A DNA stretch of 64,000 bases from contig SCHM01000004.1 of assembly GCA_004123355.1 (NCBI GenBank), positions 5,173,017 through 5,237,016 on the forward strand, read 5' to 3'. The notes beneath the pieces are model-generated. The model was given only the letters and a program-made list of their open reading frames with translations, had not been told where the DNA came from and did not search any database. A program made the position numbers and the translations under genes. This document shows, in pieces, positions 25,592-37,355 of the stretch (positions are counted from its first letter, which is position 1; each line of letters begins with the position of its first letter). The stretch is from Amphirosellinia nigrospora. Taxonomy: Eukaryota > Ascomycota > Sordariomycetes > Xylariales > Xylariaceae.

Positions 25592-26575
25592 ATGGTAACG
25601 GAAAACGATATTTACGCACTTAATAGCTTGCAGTTACAAAGAGGCCGGCCCTTAGAGGAACTCACCGTCCAGATCCCAATGGAGTACCTCCTTGATAATC
25701 TGCCGCCCGGTGCGATGAGCAAGATAGGAATACCCATATGTGGGCCACCATACGTATTCAACTGTACCCAGGAGAATGTGGATAGGAGAATTCGCAAGTA
25801 TTACCGAAGGTGGCGAGATTTCTGGGATACGATCCGAAATTCGGAATATGTCTTTTGGCCAATCCAGGCCGAAAGGGGGTATTTTGTGACGGCTATCTTC
25901 CACATGGACAAAGGTCTAATAGATGATCCGAATTTTGATCCGAATGCGGATCTAAACGCCGATGTACCACAAGTCAAGAGTACGCTCTTTAATGTTGTCC
26001 ATGCGTGGTCTGTTGTAGACCCCCAACGGGGCGCGGCTTCGCAAGCAAGGGTAGACCGTGTCAGAGAGCGTATCAGGCACATCTTTAGAGCCGAAGGAAT
26101 CACTTTCCGGGCCCTATCTTACCGAGACCAGAATGTTGGAAATAATGTGCGGCGGGCCATACCGTGGGTGCCCCCGCTGGATGCCATGGATGAATGGAGT
26201 TCCGGGATTCGATCATTTGCTCTCGTGCGTGAGCTAATCCAGCGAGTGCTCAATTCCTACTGCTTAGAAGAAGGTTACTCAGATTGGCTCTTCCAAGAAC
26301 CGACTTGCGGCTGGCTTAATGTCGATCAGGTGCGTTACGAAATGATGGGCATCTGTGCCACGAACGTATTAGACGATATGAACTGGAATGCCCGCCTGGC
26401 GATCGAGTGTATTGAAGAGATTAACACAATACAAGGCATTCCTGAATTTAGAGCATCGTTGCTAAGACCGGACAACGCGGATAAGCAGTCAGTCTTTCTG
26501 AGCCGTTTATTTCCACATATTCTCAGACATGTTTGCCTCCTTGCGAATATTCTTCTTCCTTGCTCACAAATGTAA
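25592..26575 (+). CDS. Uncharacterised fungal protein with faint Ulp1 (C48) protease resemblance
   Basis: An intronless frame of 327 residues from ATG 25592. There is no signal peptide or membrane helix. The pattern YVFWPIQAERGYFVTAIFHM, then HAWSVVDPQR, then PLDAMDEWSSGIRSFALVRE recalls the His-Trp, Asp and Asp-Cys-Gly blocks of Ulp1-like cysteine proteases, but the cysteine position would be Ser and the other catalytic residues are not clear. If related, it is probably inactive. A 62-residue frame starting at ATG 25435 (MPRKPFKKPNSQPLVGRVDK) overlaps the start in another phase. It may be the true N-terminus if the sequence lost two bases or gained one near 25600 (A run). The family is not certain. 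Confidence 0.55.
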   Translation: MVTENDIYALNSLQLQRGRPLEELTVQIPMEYLLDNLPPGAMSKIGIPICGPPYVFNCTQENVDRRIRKYYRRWRDFWDTIRNSEYVFWPIQAERGYFVTAIFHMDKGLIDDPNFDPNADLNADVPQVKSTLFNVVHAWSVVDPQRGAASQARVDRVRERIRHIFRAEGITFRALSYRDQNVGNNVRRAIPWVPPLDAMDEWSSGIRSFALVRELIQRVLNSYCLEEGYSDWLFQEPTCGWLNVDQVRYEMMGICATNVLDDMNWNARLAIECIEEINTIQGIPEFRASLLRPDNADKQSVFLSRLFPHILRHVCLLANILLPCSQM

Positions 26576-27065
26576 ACGATAGTTTCTGACGTTTGATTCT
26601 TAACAGTGCTTATTATCCTAACGAAGCGCATGGTTTTCCGAGGCGCGTAACCTAACATTGGCATATACAAGCACTGGGCGATGGAGGTTAAAAGAATAGG
26701 TTGCAGGATACTGTTCGAATACACGAGCTAGCTGTTGTCTGGGATATTACCGCTTGCGTTTTGAATAATGTCGCCACGGGATTCTAATTCTCACTCTATA
26801 CCCCCTAATCTATGCGAAGACTTTAAATTATACGGTCTTACTAACGAGATATATAAGATTGCTGTACTTATTACTGGTATACATGAGGATAAATATTTAG
26901 TTCTTCCACTAGAGCTTATCATGTTTTCGAACAGTCGATTATAATATAGTAGCATCATTTAAATTCAACTGAATAGTGTCTTATAATCCTTTCGACCTTC
27001 ATTGCAAAGAAATCCCGAGACCATTCTCAGAAACGTTTGAACAATATCCCTCCAATATTTAGCGC
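26576..27065. other. AT-rich gap between convergent genes
   Basis: 490 bp, AT-rich, no coding frame seen. Confidence 0.55.
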
Positions 27066-28240
27066 TTAACATGTAAATACCGCAGGCCCGGGGATGGTGT
27101 ATGTTTGGGCCTGGTAGGCATCATACGTGATACCGGGGTCCGAGCCCTTGTACGCCCCAGGAAAAGCGACGAGGCCTGAGGAGGGAGTTGTACTGCCTGA
27201 GCTCGTCACTTGGAGCTGGTGGCAGCCGGGATAGAACTGTGCCCCTGGGTACTCATACGATGCATGCAGAGCGATGATCTCGTGGCGGACTAAGTAGTAT
27301 CCCGGAGCCAAACATGATGGAATCTGATAGTTCACACCGGCGTTCCCGGAAACCATGAGAGAGCTATCGCCCCAGGTGTTGGAAGTGCCTGATCGCCCGG
27401 CCTCGGCGATCTTGAACCAGACGGCGTCGCTGCCTGGCATATAGCTGGTGCAACCTATTTTGCGGAGATTAGTTTTCGGCCTTTTGTTGCTTTTTAATGT
27501 TACCTGTCTCCCACTTACCGCTGCTAGGGCACTTGGCCATGTAGGTGCTGCAAAAGCCGGTTTAGTAACGGTGTTTTCTTGATGATAGTTTTTGTCGTAA
27601 TTTTTGGGATAATCCATACAGGATAAGGAGAAACACAGACAAGACTATCTTGCGCCACTACTGCCGCCGAAGAGGTTATGAACGACTAGATGATCCACTT
27701 ACATGACTGGGCCGACGTGACTATCAGGCCACAGAGTCCAGCGAAGTGTAACAGTAGAACCAGCTGCAGCAGTCGCGTGAAGTGCAGCCGGTTCGGAGCC
27801 AACTATACCACCATCTGTGTATCCACCGCACTGCAAGTCCTCGTACGTGACGTCTGTGACGGGACCATTGCCCTCGATACGTCTTGAGATACGCTCGGGC
27901 TTAGCAAGATATTAGCTAGATGTTTATTACTGAAACGTTGGGTTTCTTGGGAGACAAAGTGCTCACTGTAGGAGTAGTGTAAGGGTCTGTACTGCAACAC
28001 TCGGTGTTAGTTATCGTTATTAGAGCGTAGTTTATAAATGTTTCAAGAGTTTCCAGGCAGTCTCTTATTCACCCTCCCAAGATATTGTGCTCTGGTATCT
28101 GTCCAAAGTAGAAAAGGCTCGACAATGACATACTAGGGCTGGTAAAATTGATAGACCTGGCCACCGATCGTAGCGTTGTCGACATAGCCGTGAGCTGCTA
28201 CGAGGGTCGCCCCGAAGAATAAGGCACTGAGGATTTGCAT
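27066..28240 (-). CDS. AA9 lytic polysaccharide monooxygenase (former GH61)
   Basis: Five exons: 28240-28134, 27991-27967 (25 bp), 27899-27703, 27547-27519 (29 bp) and 27454-27066; all phases agree and there is no frame break. The signal peptide MQILSALFFGATLVAA is followed directly by the mature N-terminal His (HGYVDN), the first copper ligand. The second ligand is the His in PDSHVGPVI. The axial Tyr is in AQFYPGCHQ, with the conserved His/Gln environment in VRHEIIALHAS. Family blocks PERISRRIEGNGPVTDVT and DLQCGG are present. Cysteines sit at the usual places. There is no carbohydrate-binding module; the tail ends soon after the catalytic domain. The enzyme would cleave cellulose or related glucans oxidatively outside the cell. 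Confidence 0.95.
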
Positions 28241-29608
28241 GTTTGCAGCCGAGCTCACTTCAATGGGAGAGTTGAAAAAGTTAACCTGGAAGTGACAGGG
28301 GCAAGTGCTAGACAAGGTCCTTCTCCTGAGTTGAGATGAGTTACATGGGAGTACCGCTTTCTATAATTGCAAGTGCTGCATCGTATTTAGTTTTAACGAA
28401 TGCTCCGTGACGAATAAAAGAGTCTAACAACATTTCCCGCGTGCTCCTATTGCCACGGAAGCAGCAAGGCCGCGGGTTGGCTGTAAGAAGCTAAGTATTG
28501 GTACTCCTGGCTCTCAACATAACCTCCGTACTATCATTATCATGTGAACAGAAACCGGACGCGTGGATGGTCTTGCCATCTCGTTCCATCTATCAGACAG
28601 CGGCAAGTCAAAAACACACGCTGAAACATCGAGGTTCGAATTGTATCTTAAAGCCCGATCATGTTGTGATGATTACTATTTTGGGGCCACGGAAGATCGT
28701 CCCCAGGTTCTTTTGTGGCTCTCGTCTCTACTAGTTGGTGGAATAACTTGGAACCCAGTGACTGGTATCCGCCCCGCTCAGGATGGGCCCCCTTTTTTAA
28801 ACAATCCGTCCGATAATCGTCGTCGTCATCGTCGCTGCCGCTACTATTCATAGTAGTTATATATAGGTACAGTCACTCCAATGCCGCCATATCTAAACGT
28901 AGGGGATAGCTTTATGCGCATACACGCAAGCTTCTATCTACGCTACACGCCGGTGCTGGCGAAACTATGTAGCACAAAGTCCCTTTCGGTTCCTAGCTCG
29001 TTAACTGCCTGTATATCTCTAAAGATGAGGCGCTTGCTACGTGCTAGTTTGGATGGAATGAGAGCGAGAGCTCAAGCAACTCGCAAGGTTGGCAACTAGG
29101 AAGGCGACAAGGAATGCGAGGAGAAGCGGTCGATCTTGCGAGAGTATCAATCTCAACAATCGCTACCTACCTAATGTAACCGCGAGCTAACAACGATCGG
29201 TCGCCATGAATCCAATACGTACCGAGGGACTAGGTCACGAATCTAGGACAAGAAATCTATCTGTCATGCATATCATCATATAAGTCTGCCCTTCAAGAAA
29301 ATTTAAAAGTTGTAAAACCGTGTATTTTCGAAGCAACATACCCCGGTATAGGGCTACCTAGATTGTGACACAATTCTCAAGTCTAAGGTTTCAGTTGCGT
29401 TCTTCACTGTAGTTTGACGCATGTTTAATTCATCGTATACCAACACAAGTGTGCGATATGTCTATTAAAATTACCAATACTGTATCTCGTAGGTCTAACG
29501 TGTCCAATCATACAAATCTTCCATCTTTTCCACGTTCTCCTCCTGCTCCTCCTCAACCCCCTCGCGTGGTTCAGCAAACACTCAGGTGCACCATAGCAGC
29601 TCAGGAAT
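28241..29608. other. Intergenic region upstream of the AA9 gene
   Basis: 1.37 kb containing the LPMO promoter and the 3' flank of the next minus-strand gene. Short frames here do not look coding. Confidence 0.55.
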
Positions 29609-30405
29609 CTAGGGTCCGTACTCGGGCCAGTTGATGGCAGAGACGTCCTTGTAGCACTTGGAGTTGGCGGCAAACTCGTGGCTGGAGAGGCTGCCTTCGG
29701 GGAGCTCAGGCAAGGTGTCGCACTCGGGGATCAGGGTGATGGCGGTGCAGCCCTCGGGGACGTTGCGGACGGGGAGCGCGGTCTCCTCGTCAAAGGTGTC
29801 GTAGGCGAAGCGGACGACGATGAACTGCTGGTTGTAGTACGGAACGGTCCGCGGGCAGGCGACAAAGGTTCCCTGCGCATGCGCGGTGACGTAGAAGTAA
29901 GGGTCGGGGAAGGACAGGAGCGACACGCCGATGGTGCCGGAGCCGACGTTGATGGTGACATCGTGCTCGGCCGGGTAGGTCGCGTCGACCTGCTCCTCCG
30001 TCTGCACGTAGATGCCGAAGGGGAAAGGCGGGCTGCCACCGTCGCTCAGAATGCTTCCCTCGCCAAAGCGGATCTCTGTGGCGGTGCCTAGTAGACATTG
30101 TTAGTCTTTAATACGTGAGTTTAAGTCGGTGTTTTTCACGTACCGTTGTGGTAGAAGATTTGACCTGTCCCCGACGTGATCACAGCATCGTTCAGGCCAG
30201 CGCCGGTGTGAATTCCCTCGAATTCCCAGCCATCGACCGAAGGCGTGAGGTCGGTCGCCGGGTCAGTGACGTTGGCAACCAGACGAAATCCAGTCGACAG
30301 TTCGTTAGGAGGGTAGTTGGGAATGACCTGGCGGGATTCGAGGGGAACAGCAGAAGCAATGCTGGCAGCGCCAACTGCAGCGAAAAGAGTCTTGAACATG
30401 GCCAT
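29609..30405 (-). CDS. Small secreted fungal protein (DUF7907-like)
   Basis: Two exons: 30405-30144 and 30087-29609, about 246 residues. The start MAMFKTLFAAVGAASIASA is a signal peptide; a second Met two codons later could also be used. After PLESR (a possible Kex2-type site) the mature protein contains GFRLVANVTDPATD, an early block with HTGAGLNDAV, and FVACPRTVPYYNQQFIVVRF. These blocks match a family of fungal secreted proteins of unknown function that I associate with DUF7907. It is Tyr-, Pro- and Asp-rich with few cysteines. It sits on the same strand as the AA9 gene, but 1.4 kb separates them, so they are separate units. Function unknown. Confidence 0.8.
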
Positions 30406-31778
30406 TGTGTAGGATGGTTGGTGTTGGTGTTGTTGTCTATGAGACGCTTGAGGCAATTCAGCTGATCTGTAGTGGCGATGAAGAGCGAATGATCTGTGGT
30501 GAGAGGATACTGTTTAGTTTCGTCGAGCCGGATGAACGACCTTTATATAGTCATCAATACGAAGTCCCCTTATGACATGACGATCGGCATGCACTTTAGC
30601 CCTACGGGGTCCCTTGGGTAGTAATTGTCATGATACATACAACGGCAATGATTGCGAAGTACACTAGGTATTCATCACTGCGAAAGCATCGCAACGGGAC
30701 GAGTCCCAAGCTTGCCGTCAGCAATACGAGCTTTGCTTTCGTACCCATGCAGCCAATCCCCTCCCCTGTCAATACCCGGCAGTCTAGCGTAGTGCACTGC
30801 CGTTCTTTGGTACCGTCGATGTCGGGAGCCACCGACTTAACAGCAAGGAGACGCATGACAACTTAGAATTGTTGATCGCACTATAGAATTTCCGAACTTG
30901 GTAACATATCTCGAGATTGCTTGATCCCGGTCGTGTCGGTATCATGCCGGCAGCGGCGCGTAACGGCGGGATCTTTTATATGCATGTACAGCCGGCGTTA
31001 TGCACACTCCGGCCCATTATGCCGGTTAGGTCCGAGGTCCTGAGTTTGACTATTGCATAATCGGCTATCTAGTGGAGCAGGATTAATCGGCCTCACCGCG
31101 GATACCTGAGCACCTGGGCGCTGTTTATATCCATCTTGAATACGAGTATTAATTTAGGTACGGTAACTAGAAGTTAACATCATCATCTAAACTTGAATAA
31201 ACGGTACATTCATAGTCTGAACGTTGCTTACCGCCTTATTATCTGGGCTTAGCAGCATGGCCCTCCGTCAACTACACCGGTACCGTGCGGGAATACTGGA
31301 TGCTCTGTCAAGCAAAACTAACCTTATCTCGCCTCGCGAGACGTGTGTTTTTCGCATACCACAATATACGTAGTTTCCGGGGATCATAAAAGCGTACCTA
31401 CAGAACAGTAGACTCTTATCGGCAAGGCATGCGTAATGTCATAATCCGACCTTTTACCCAGTCCTCGTATTTGAGAACGAACGCCGCCAAATACTCTGGG
31501 ACAGCGACATATGACACTTCAAATAAAGCGTTCCGATTGCAGCAGCCAAGCGAGCCATTATAGCATGTGAGTAAGGCCATATTCCTAGAGCCGGCATGGA
31601 CTCTCTAAACTATCCCTTCTTATTTTCGCCGCTGTTTTGCATATTCATCGCCGTCTCGCCGTTTTGAAGCCCTTTTAGGTATGACCCGCCTGATGCGCTT
31701 CAACTATTTGAAGCTACCTCACGCGAACCACGTAAATAACTTGACTATGAGGATACTGCTTTTTAAACCACCCATTGA
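30406..31778. other. Intergenic region, no gene seen
   Basis: 1.37 kb containing the promoter of the small secreted protein gene and the 3' flank of the glycolipid transfer protein gene. No coding frame recognised. Confidence 0.55.
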
Positions 31779-32584
31779 TTACCATTTAGCCTCCTTGCGG
31801 TCCTGGAATCCCTTCAGGATGGCGACTATCTTCTCTAGCGATGTCAAGTAGGTTCGCAGTTCGGCGGCGACGGCATCTTGGTCAGCTCCTAGTTTGGGAT
31901 AGAAGTCCTTGCGGTAAGGGCAGGCACTCATAGCGGCCGAGAAGACGGGCTTGACCAGAATACCGTGGTGGGGCTTGAGAGTAGCACCGTACGCGCCGCG
32001 GAACGAATCCGCCAGCTCTTCGCTAGACTTGGCCAGATTCTGGCTCAGTGCAATACACGTGAAGTCCAAGCCTCTGTGAGACGAAAGTCAGCGTCTGGGG
32101 CATGATGTTTGAAACATGCTACACGGAGGGACGTACCGGACCAGCCACACGAGACCCTCGGTAGCCTTATGGGACTTGGCCTTGAGCTCATTCAAGACAA
32201 GGGCTTGGAGAGTTTCGGACTCGGCGGGGCAGCGAGCTGGCGATCACGGATTTTCTTGTTTTTGGTTAGACTTGCCAACACTGGGTTTCATTTGGCGTGG
32301 ATATGGGGCACACCTTGACATTTCCCAACATGTCGGACTTCACAGGCGAGAAGGCAATGGATCCAAGGGCATCTGGGAACATCGTGGGTTAGAGACAAAA
32401 TGATCATATTTTTGCTGTTTCCCCCAGGGAGCTTACCAAACATGGTAGTCAACGACTCAGCTGCGTCGAGAAACTCGGTGGTTGAGATGGCATTGTCATT
32501 CTCGGCGTCGACAGGAACATCGACAAAGGAACGCTTGAAGGTCGAGAGGAGGGTGGCTCCCTGGGGTACTTCGGGGGCGGACAT
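31779..32584 (-). CDS. het-C2: Glycolipid transfer protein (HET-C2 family)
   Basis: Four exons: 32584-32437, 32372-32314, 32254-32137 and 32073-31779, about 206 residues, the usual length. Family landmarks: TFKRSFVDVPVD, ALGSIAFSPVKSDMLGNV, the central ATEGLVWLVRGLDF segment with the sphingolipid-headgroup-binding Trp, and FSAAMSACPYRKDF. It is very close to the Podospora HET-C protein, known for a role in heterokaryon incompatibility and ascospore formation. The protein moves glycosphingolipids between membranes in the cytosol. One G is missing near 32232 (GCCCCGCCGAG), shifting the frame inside exon 3; the sequence on both sides is well conserved. Confidence 0.92.
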
Positions 32585-33719
32585 GGTGATGGCAGGTTCA
32601 ATCTAGTCTGTCAATCTAGTCTGGTATAGATGGAAGTGGAGGAGGAAAAGGAGAAGTCGTGAGAAGAGAAAGACTTTGGAAATAAGGGGAAGAGGAGGGA
32701 GGTGAGGAGGGGCGGTCAGTCGACCGACGTCAATGGGTCCAGGGGCTAGTTGCGGAAGGAGACGTGTGTTGTGTTGTACAACACATAGCACAGAAAAGCA
32801 TAGGTAGGTAGCAGCACCTGCACTCGTTGAGGAGCAAGCACGATTCCAGACTGAGATGGACCCCTCCTTTACCCCTGTTTGGTTGCTTCAAGATGCCCCG
32901 CTCACAGTACCCGTACCAAGCTAGTTACATAAGGGAAAGGTAGGGGTAGCTTAGCTGGGCTGGGCGAGCCCCATCGCGGGGTTCACCCCCTCGGAAGCCA
33001 CAGATGTTACGCCACCGAACGCTACAGTCGTACTAGCCGAGTCGAGCCTCTATCGACCGGTTTATCAGTCCGATATGACGTCACAACAACTTCCTGCCCG
33101 CCTTGGGACTTTCCGACCAAATGATTTATATAACCAATTTCAGAATCACACTTCTCGCAAATCGCATGGTAGGTTAGATAAGTAACCTACAAATCAAATC
33201 CCCGTTTGATAAGTCACATTTGATGTCAGGAACACTACTACACATGTTTGGAGACAAGGGTAAATCATAGATAGGTTCGGCATGATCTTGCCGAGCGGGA
33301 GGGCTGAGCGAGGCTTCGCATCTGAACTGCTGTCTCGGATCACACGAAAATAACTTGCTTTCCCTCTATTTTAGTATTTTAGTATCCATTGTAATATCTA
33401 GATGCAGCTAGGTCGACAACAGCTACGGTCACACCACCCACGGGCGGGTTGCAGGAACTCAAGGCGCCACAATATTTACTGATTCAGCTCCGAGTAGATA
33501 CAGGCTCTATAAGTAACTATGACGTCTCCCTCTGTGCCTAGTTACTTTGCTTCATTACTTTTATTTTATCCTTCCCCCCAGTTTCACCTACACTCTAAGT
33601 ACGCGGCATATCATCTCGACGATTCACCAATGAATAGTAGTAGATTGGTGCTCAATTGATATCAGTATCAATTATTTTAATCCGAAAGAACCTACACCTA
33701 CACCCCGGCCTCCGCTACT
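32585..33719. other. Divergent intergenic region
   Basis: 1.1 kb between the divergent GLTP and phospholipase D genes. The plus strand is purine-rich from 32640 to 32710, just upstream of the minus-strand GLTP start, so it would read as a CT-rich leader. No coding frame recognised. Confidence 0.6.
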
Positions 33720-36661
33720 ATGTCCGGGTCCCACGCCAACGATGGAGATCACACCAAATTGGTAGACAAGCTGAAGCACCCCTTCCACGAATTAAAGGAT
33801 AAGCTAAGAGACACGCACCTACACGACGCCAAGGTCCACTTGAATCATAAAAAGTATGTTGATTGATTCATCCTCACAGTCCACTGCAGCTAACTCCATG
33901 CGTCAGGCATCAAATTGGTAAATTCAAAAACCTCGTACGTCCTCGGTCTCGGTGATGATGCACCCTGCCTGTGCTAGCCTCTCGCTTTACTGACACGTCT
34001 ATCCTACTTACCCACAGGTGAATCCTCAACATCGCCATGACGAAGAGCATGAGATTGTTTGTGATGAGAAGCGCAGCGGCATCGCCGACGAGCATCGTTT
34101 CAAGTCCTACTTTCCTGAGCATGACGGCAACCTAATTAAGTGGTACGTCGACGGGAGAGATTATTTCTGGGTGCGTATGACCGTCCCAGTTCTCCCTGGA
34201 CATGAAATAAGAGCAAAAGGACAACACTAACTCCTCCATCAAAGGCCGTATCAGTAGCTCTAGAGCAGGCCAAAGAGACCATTTACATTGCCGATTGGTG
34301 GTTGTCCCCCGAGTTGTTTCTGAGGCGACCCCCTCACACTAATCAGGAATGGCGATTGGACGCCGTCTTGAAACGTCGCGCCGAGGCGGGTGTGAAGATC
34401 TTCATCATCGTTTATCGCGAAGTCGAGGCCGCCCTGACTTGCAACTCGGAGCATACAAAACATGCCCTCCAGAGCCTCTGTCCCAAAGGCTCCCCAGGGT
34501 ACGGTAATATTAAAGTTATGCGTCATCCCGACCACAACGTCCTAGAGAATGCTGCCGACATGACCTTTTATTGGGCTCATCATGAGAAATTCATCGTCAT
34601 CGACTACGAGATGGCCTTCATTGGCGGCCTAGATCTTTGCTTTGGTCGTTGGGATAGTCACCAACACGCCCTTTCGGATGTTCATCCTGAAGGTGTTGCC
34701 AACGAAGTGTGGCCCGGCCAGGATTTCAATAATAATCGCATTATGGACTTCAAAAACGTTCAAGATTGGAAGCAAAACGAACTAAGCAAGGCCGAGTATG
34801 GCCGAATGCCGTGGCACGATGTAGCCATGGGGGTTATCGGACCGTGTGTGTACGATATTGCCGAGCATTTCGTCCTTCGCTGGAATTTTGTGAAGCGCGA
34901 CAAGTATAAGCGTGACGACAGGTTTGACTGGATTATGCTTCAAGGCCGCCAAGGAGAAGACGAAGATTTAGTTGGTGTACAGAGACCCAAACAGTATGAC
35001 AGCCTCAGCTTTATTTCCTGTTCCCCGTTATCTCTTCTCTCGAAACCGTCTTGAGTACCGATTTATTTCGAGTGCCATCTTACTAACTCGTGCTTTCGCG
35101 TAGTCCTGTTGGAGACTATGTCCTGCACCCTTTGACTCCCCTCGAAACTAAACAGCTCAATAAACGGGGGACGGTCCACGCACAGATCGTCCGGTCTAGT
35201 GCTGATTGGTCTAGTGGTATTTTGAGGGACCATAGCATTCAAAATGCGTACTCGGAGGTGATCCGGAACGCTCAGCACTATGTTTACATCGAAAACCAGT
35301 TCTTCATCACAGCCACGGGCGATCAGCAATCGCCTGTTCACAATCAAATTGGCAAGTCCATTGTGGAAGCGTGTGTTAGAGCTGGGAAGGAAGGCCGGAA
35401 GTTCCGGGTCATCATCGTCATCCCCGCCGTACCCGGATTTGCTGGCGACTTACGGGATGACGCAGCTGTGGGAACGCGCGCCATCATGGACTACCAGTAC
35501 AAATCAATCTGCCGTGGCGAGCACTCTATTTTCGAGCAGATTCGAGCTCAGGGTGTTGATCCGACAGAGCACATCTTCGTCTTCAACTTACGATCCTACG
35601 ACCGCCTCAACAAAACACCGGCAATTCGGAAACAGGAAGAGAGATCCGGTGTGGAATACCACGAGGTGCAACGCGCGCAAGCTGAGGAGATTATGGCTCT
35701 GGTATTCACGGCAGCGCAGATGTCGAGGGCGAGCGCGACAAGCATATGGGCAAGGCTGAGGAGCAGAAGGAGTCGAAGGAGACAACAAAGAGTGCGGAAG
35801 CTAAACAACGCTTTGAAGAGGCGAAGCAAAGCGGCGAAGAGACAGTATCAACATTTACTGTGGCGCACCACGCTATGGCCGGGACGGGCAAACTCTCGGA
35901 TGAGCCATGGGAAGGCGAACCTCAGGAAGAGGTTCATAACTGGATACAAGAAGAGCTATACATTCATGCCAAGATTCTCATCGTGGACGATCGCGTTGTG
36001 ATTTGTGGATCAAGCAATTTGAACGACCGCAGCCAGGAAGGTCATCACGATAGCGAGCTCTCCATTGTCATGGAAGACACGGAGAAAATTCAGAGCAGAA
36101 TGGACGGTCAGCCGTTCGAGGCCGGCAAGCACGCAGCTACCTTGCGGCGCTACCTATGGCGGGAACACTTGGGTTTGCTCCCGCCACAGGATCTCGATGC
36201 GAGTAACGACCCTAACGCACAGCCTCCGGGCGAAGACTCACCAAACGACATCTGGGATCGAGACGACAGCTACACGTTTGTGGAAGATCCCATGAGCGAT
36301 GCGCTATGGGAACAGTGGACTACTAACGCTACTACGAATACGGAGACGTTCAGGCATCTGTTTCACGCAGACCCCGATGACTACGGTAAGTGCCTGGATA
36401 ACGAAGGATCATTGGAGCTGGAGTATCAGAGCTAACGAATGTGTAGTCAAAACCTTTGATGACTACGACACCTTCCTACCACCAAAAGGTGTCCAGGCTG
36501 GCCACATATTTGATAGATTCCTGCCAGCCAATGACATCCGCGAGAAGCTGGATCAAGTCAAGGGTCACCTTGTCTGGATGCCGTTGGACTATTTGAAAGA
36601 TGCCAACATGGCTGAAACAGGACTGCAGGTGAACGCCTGGACCGAAAGTGTTTATACATGA
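33720..36661 (+). CDS. Phospholipase D, two HKD motifs, no PX/PH domains
   Basis: Six exons: 33720-33853, 33907-33934 (28 bp), 34018-34170, 34245-34993, 35104-36385 and 36447-36661, about 853 residues; all phases agree. The first catalytic motif is HEKFIVID (about residue 217) followed by GGLDLCFGRWD. The second is HAKILIVDD (about residue 642) followed by ICGSSNLNDRS. Together they form the HxKx4D pair that hydrolyses phosphatidylcholine to phosphatidic acid. The N-terminus (KHPFHELKDKLRD) lacks the PX and PH domains of Spo14/PLD1. A Lys/Glu-rich insert of about 80 residues lies just before the second motif and could be a coiled coil. One base is lost near 35697 (ATGGCTCTGG), at the start of that insert. 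Confidence 0.93.
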
Positions 36662-37355
36662 ACAAGTCTGGTGCTCTTTCGTCGAGCATACGATGGAAAA
36701 ATTAGCGTAGGCGTTTAGGTCGAGATTTGGAAAGTAGGATTGGTAATGGAGAGTCTTCGTATTCATATTAATTTTTGCTGCCATGGGATAGCTACACAAT
36801 TGAGAAGTGCCAATACCGTGTGCTTGATTCACAGACTGATTACTTGTCCCTGTGCTAGTAACAATGGTCCACGCTCTCCCGAAGTAGAGCTGAAGCAGTT
36901 GATAGGTTAAATAGAGCTGTTTGGTAGCATGGAGACAATGATATCATGTAACCCAGAACTCTCAAACGTAACGTGGGCGGAAGATCTGGGGAAGTTTCCC
37001 GATTCAACAGGGGTCAGAGGCAAATCACTGTGTTACATATGCAAGTATCTCGGCTGATTAACCTGCGAGCTATGTCCCTCCACCCGTCCTGCCAAGGCCC
37101 AGCAATAAAGTGCTCTCGCTGAGCCGGTCCAGTTGGGACGACCGCGCTGCATTGCTACGTCGGGTACCTGTCTGTGCTGCTGCGAAATGGCCGCTCGGGT
37201 ATCTATGTCGCGACACATCACGATATACTATGGCGGTCGTTTTTGCGTATAATTGGGACCGCATTACCGAGCTCGCAACTATGGGACTCGTGCTACTTTG
37301 GTGGTCATTAACTGGTTGACCTGGGGCCTGTGGTTTGTACAAAGCGATACCGAAG
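36662..37355. other. Intergenic region upstream of the CE12 gene
   Basis: About 700 bp with the 3' flank of the phospholipase gene and the promoter of the esterase. No coding frame recognised. Confidence 0.55.

Noticed and set aside
29731-30098. Alternative minus-strand frames over the small secreted protein gene
   Set aside because: They are Ser/Pro/Arg- and His-rich low-complexity shadows; the frame with VACPRTVPYY is the coding one.
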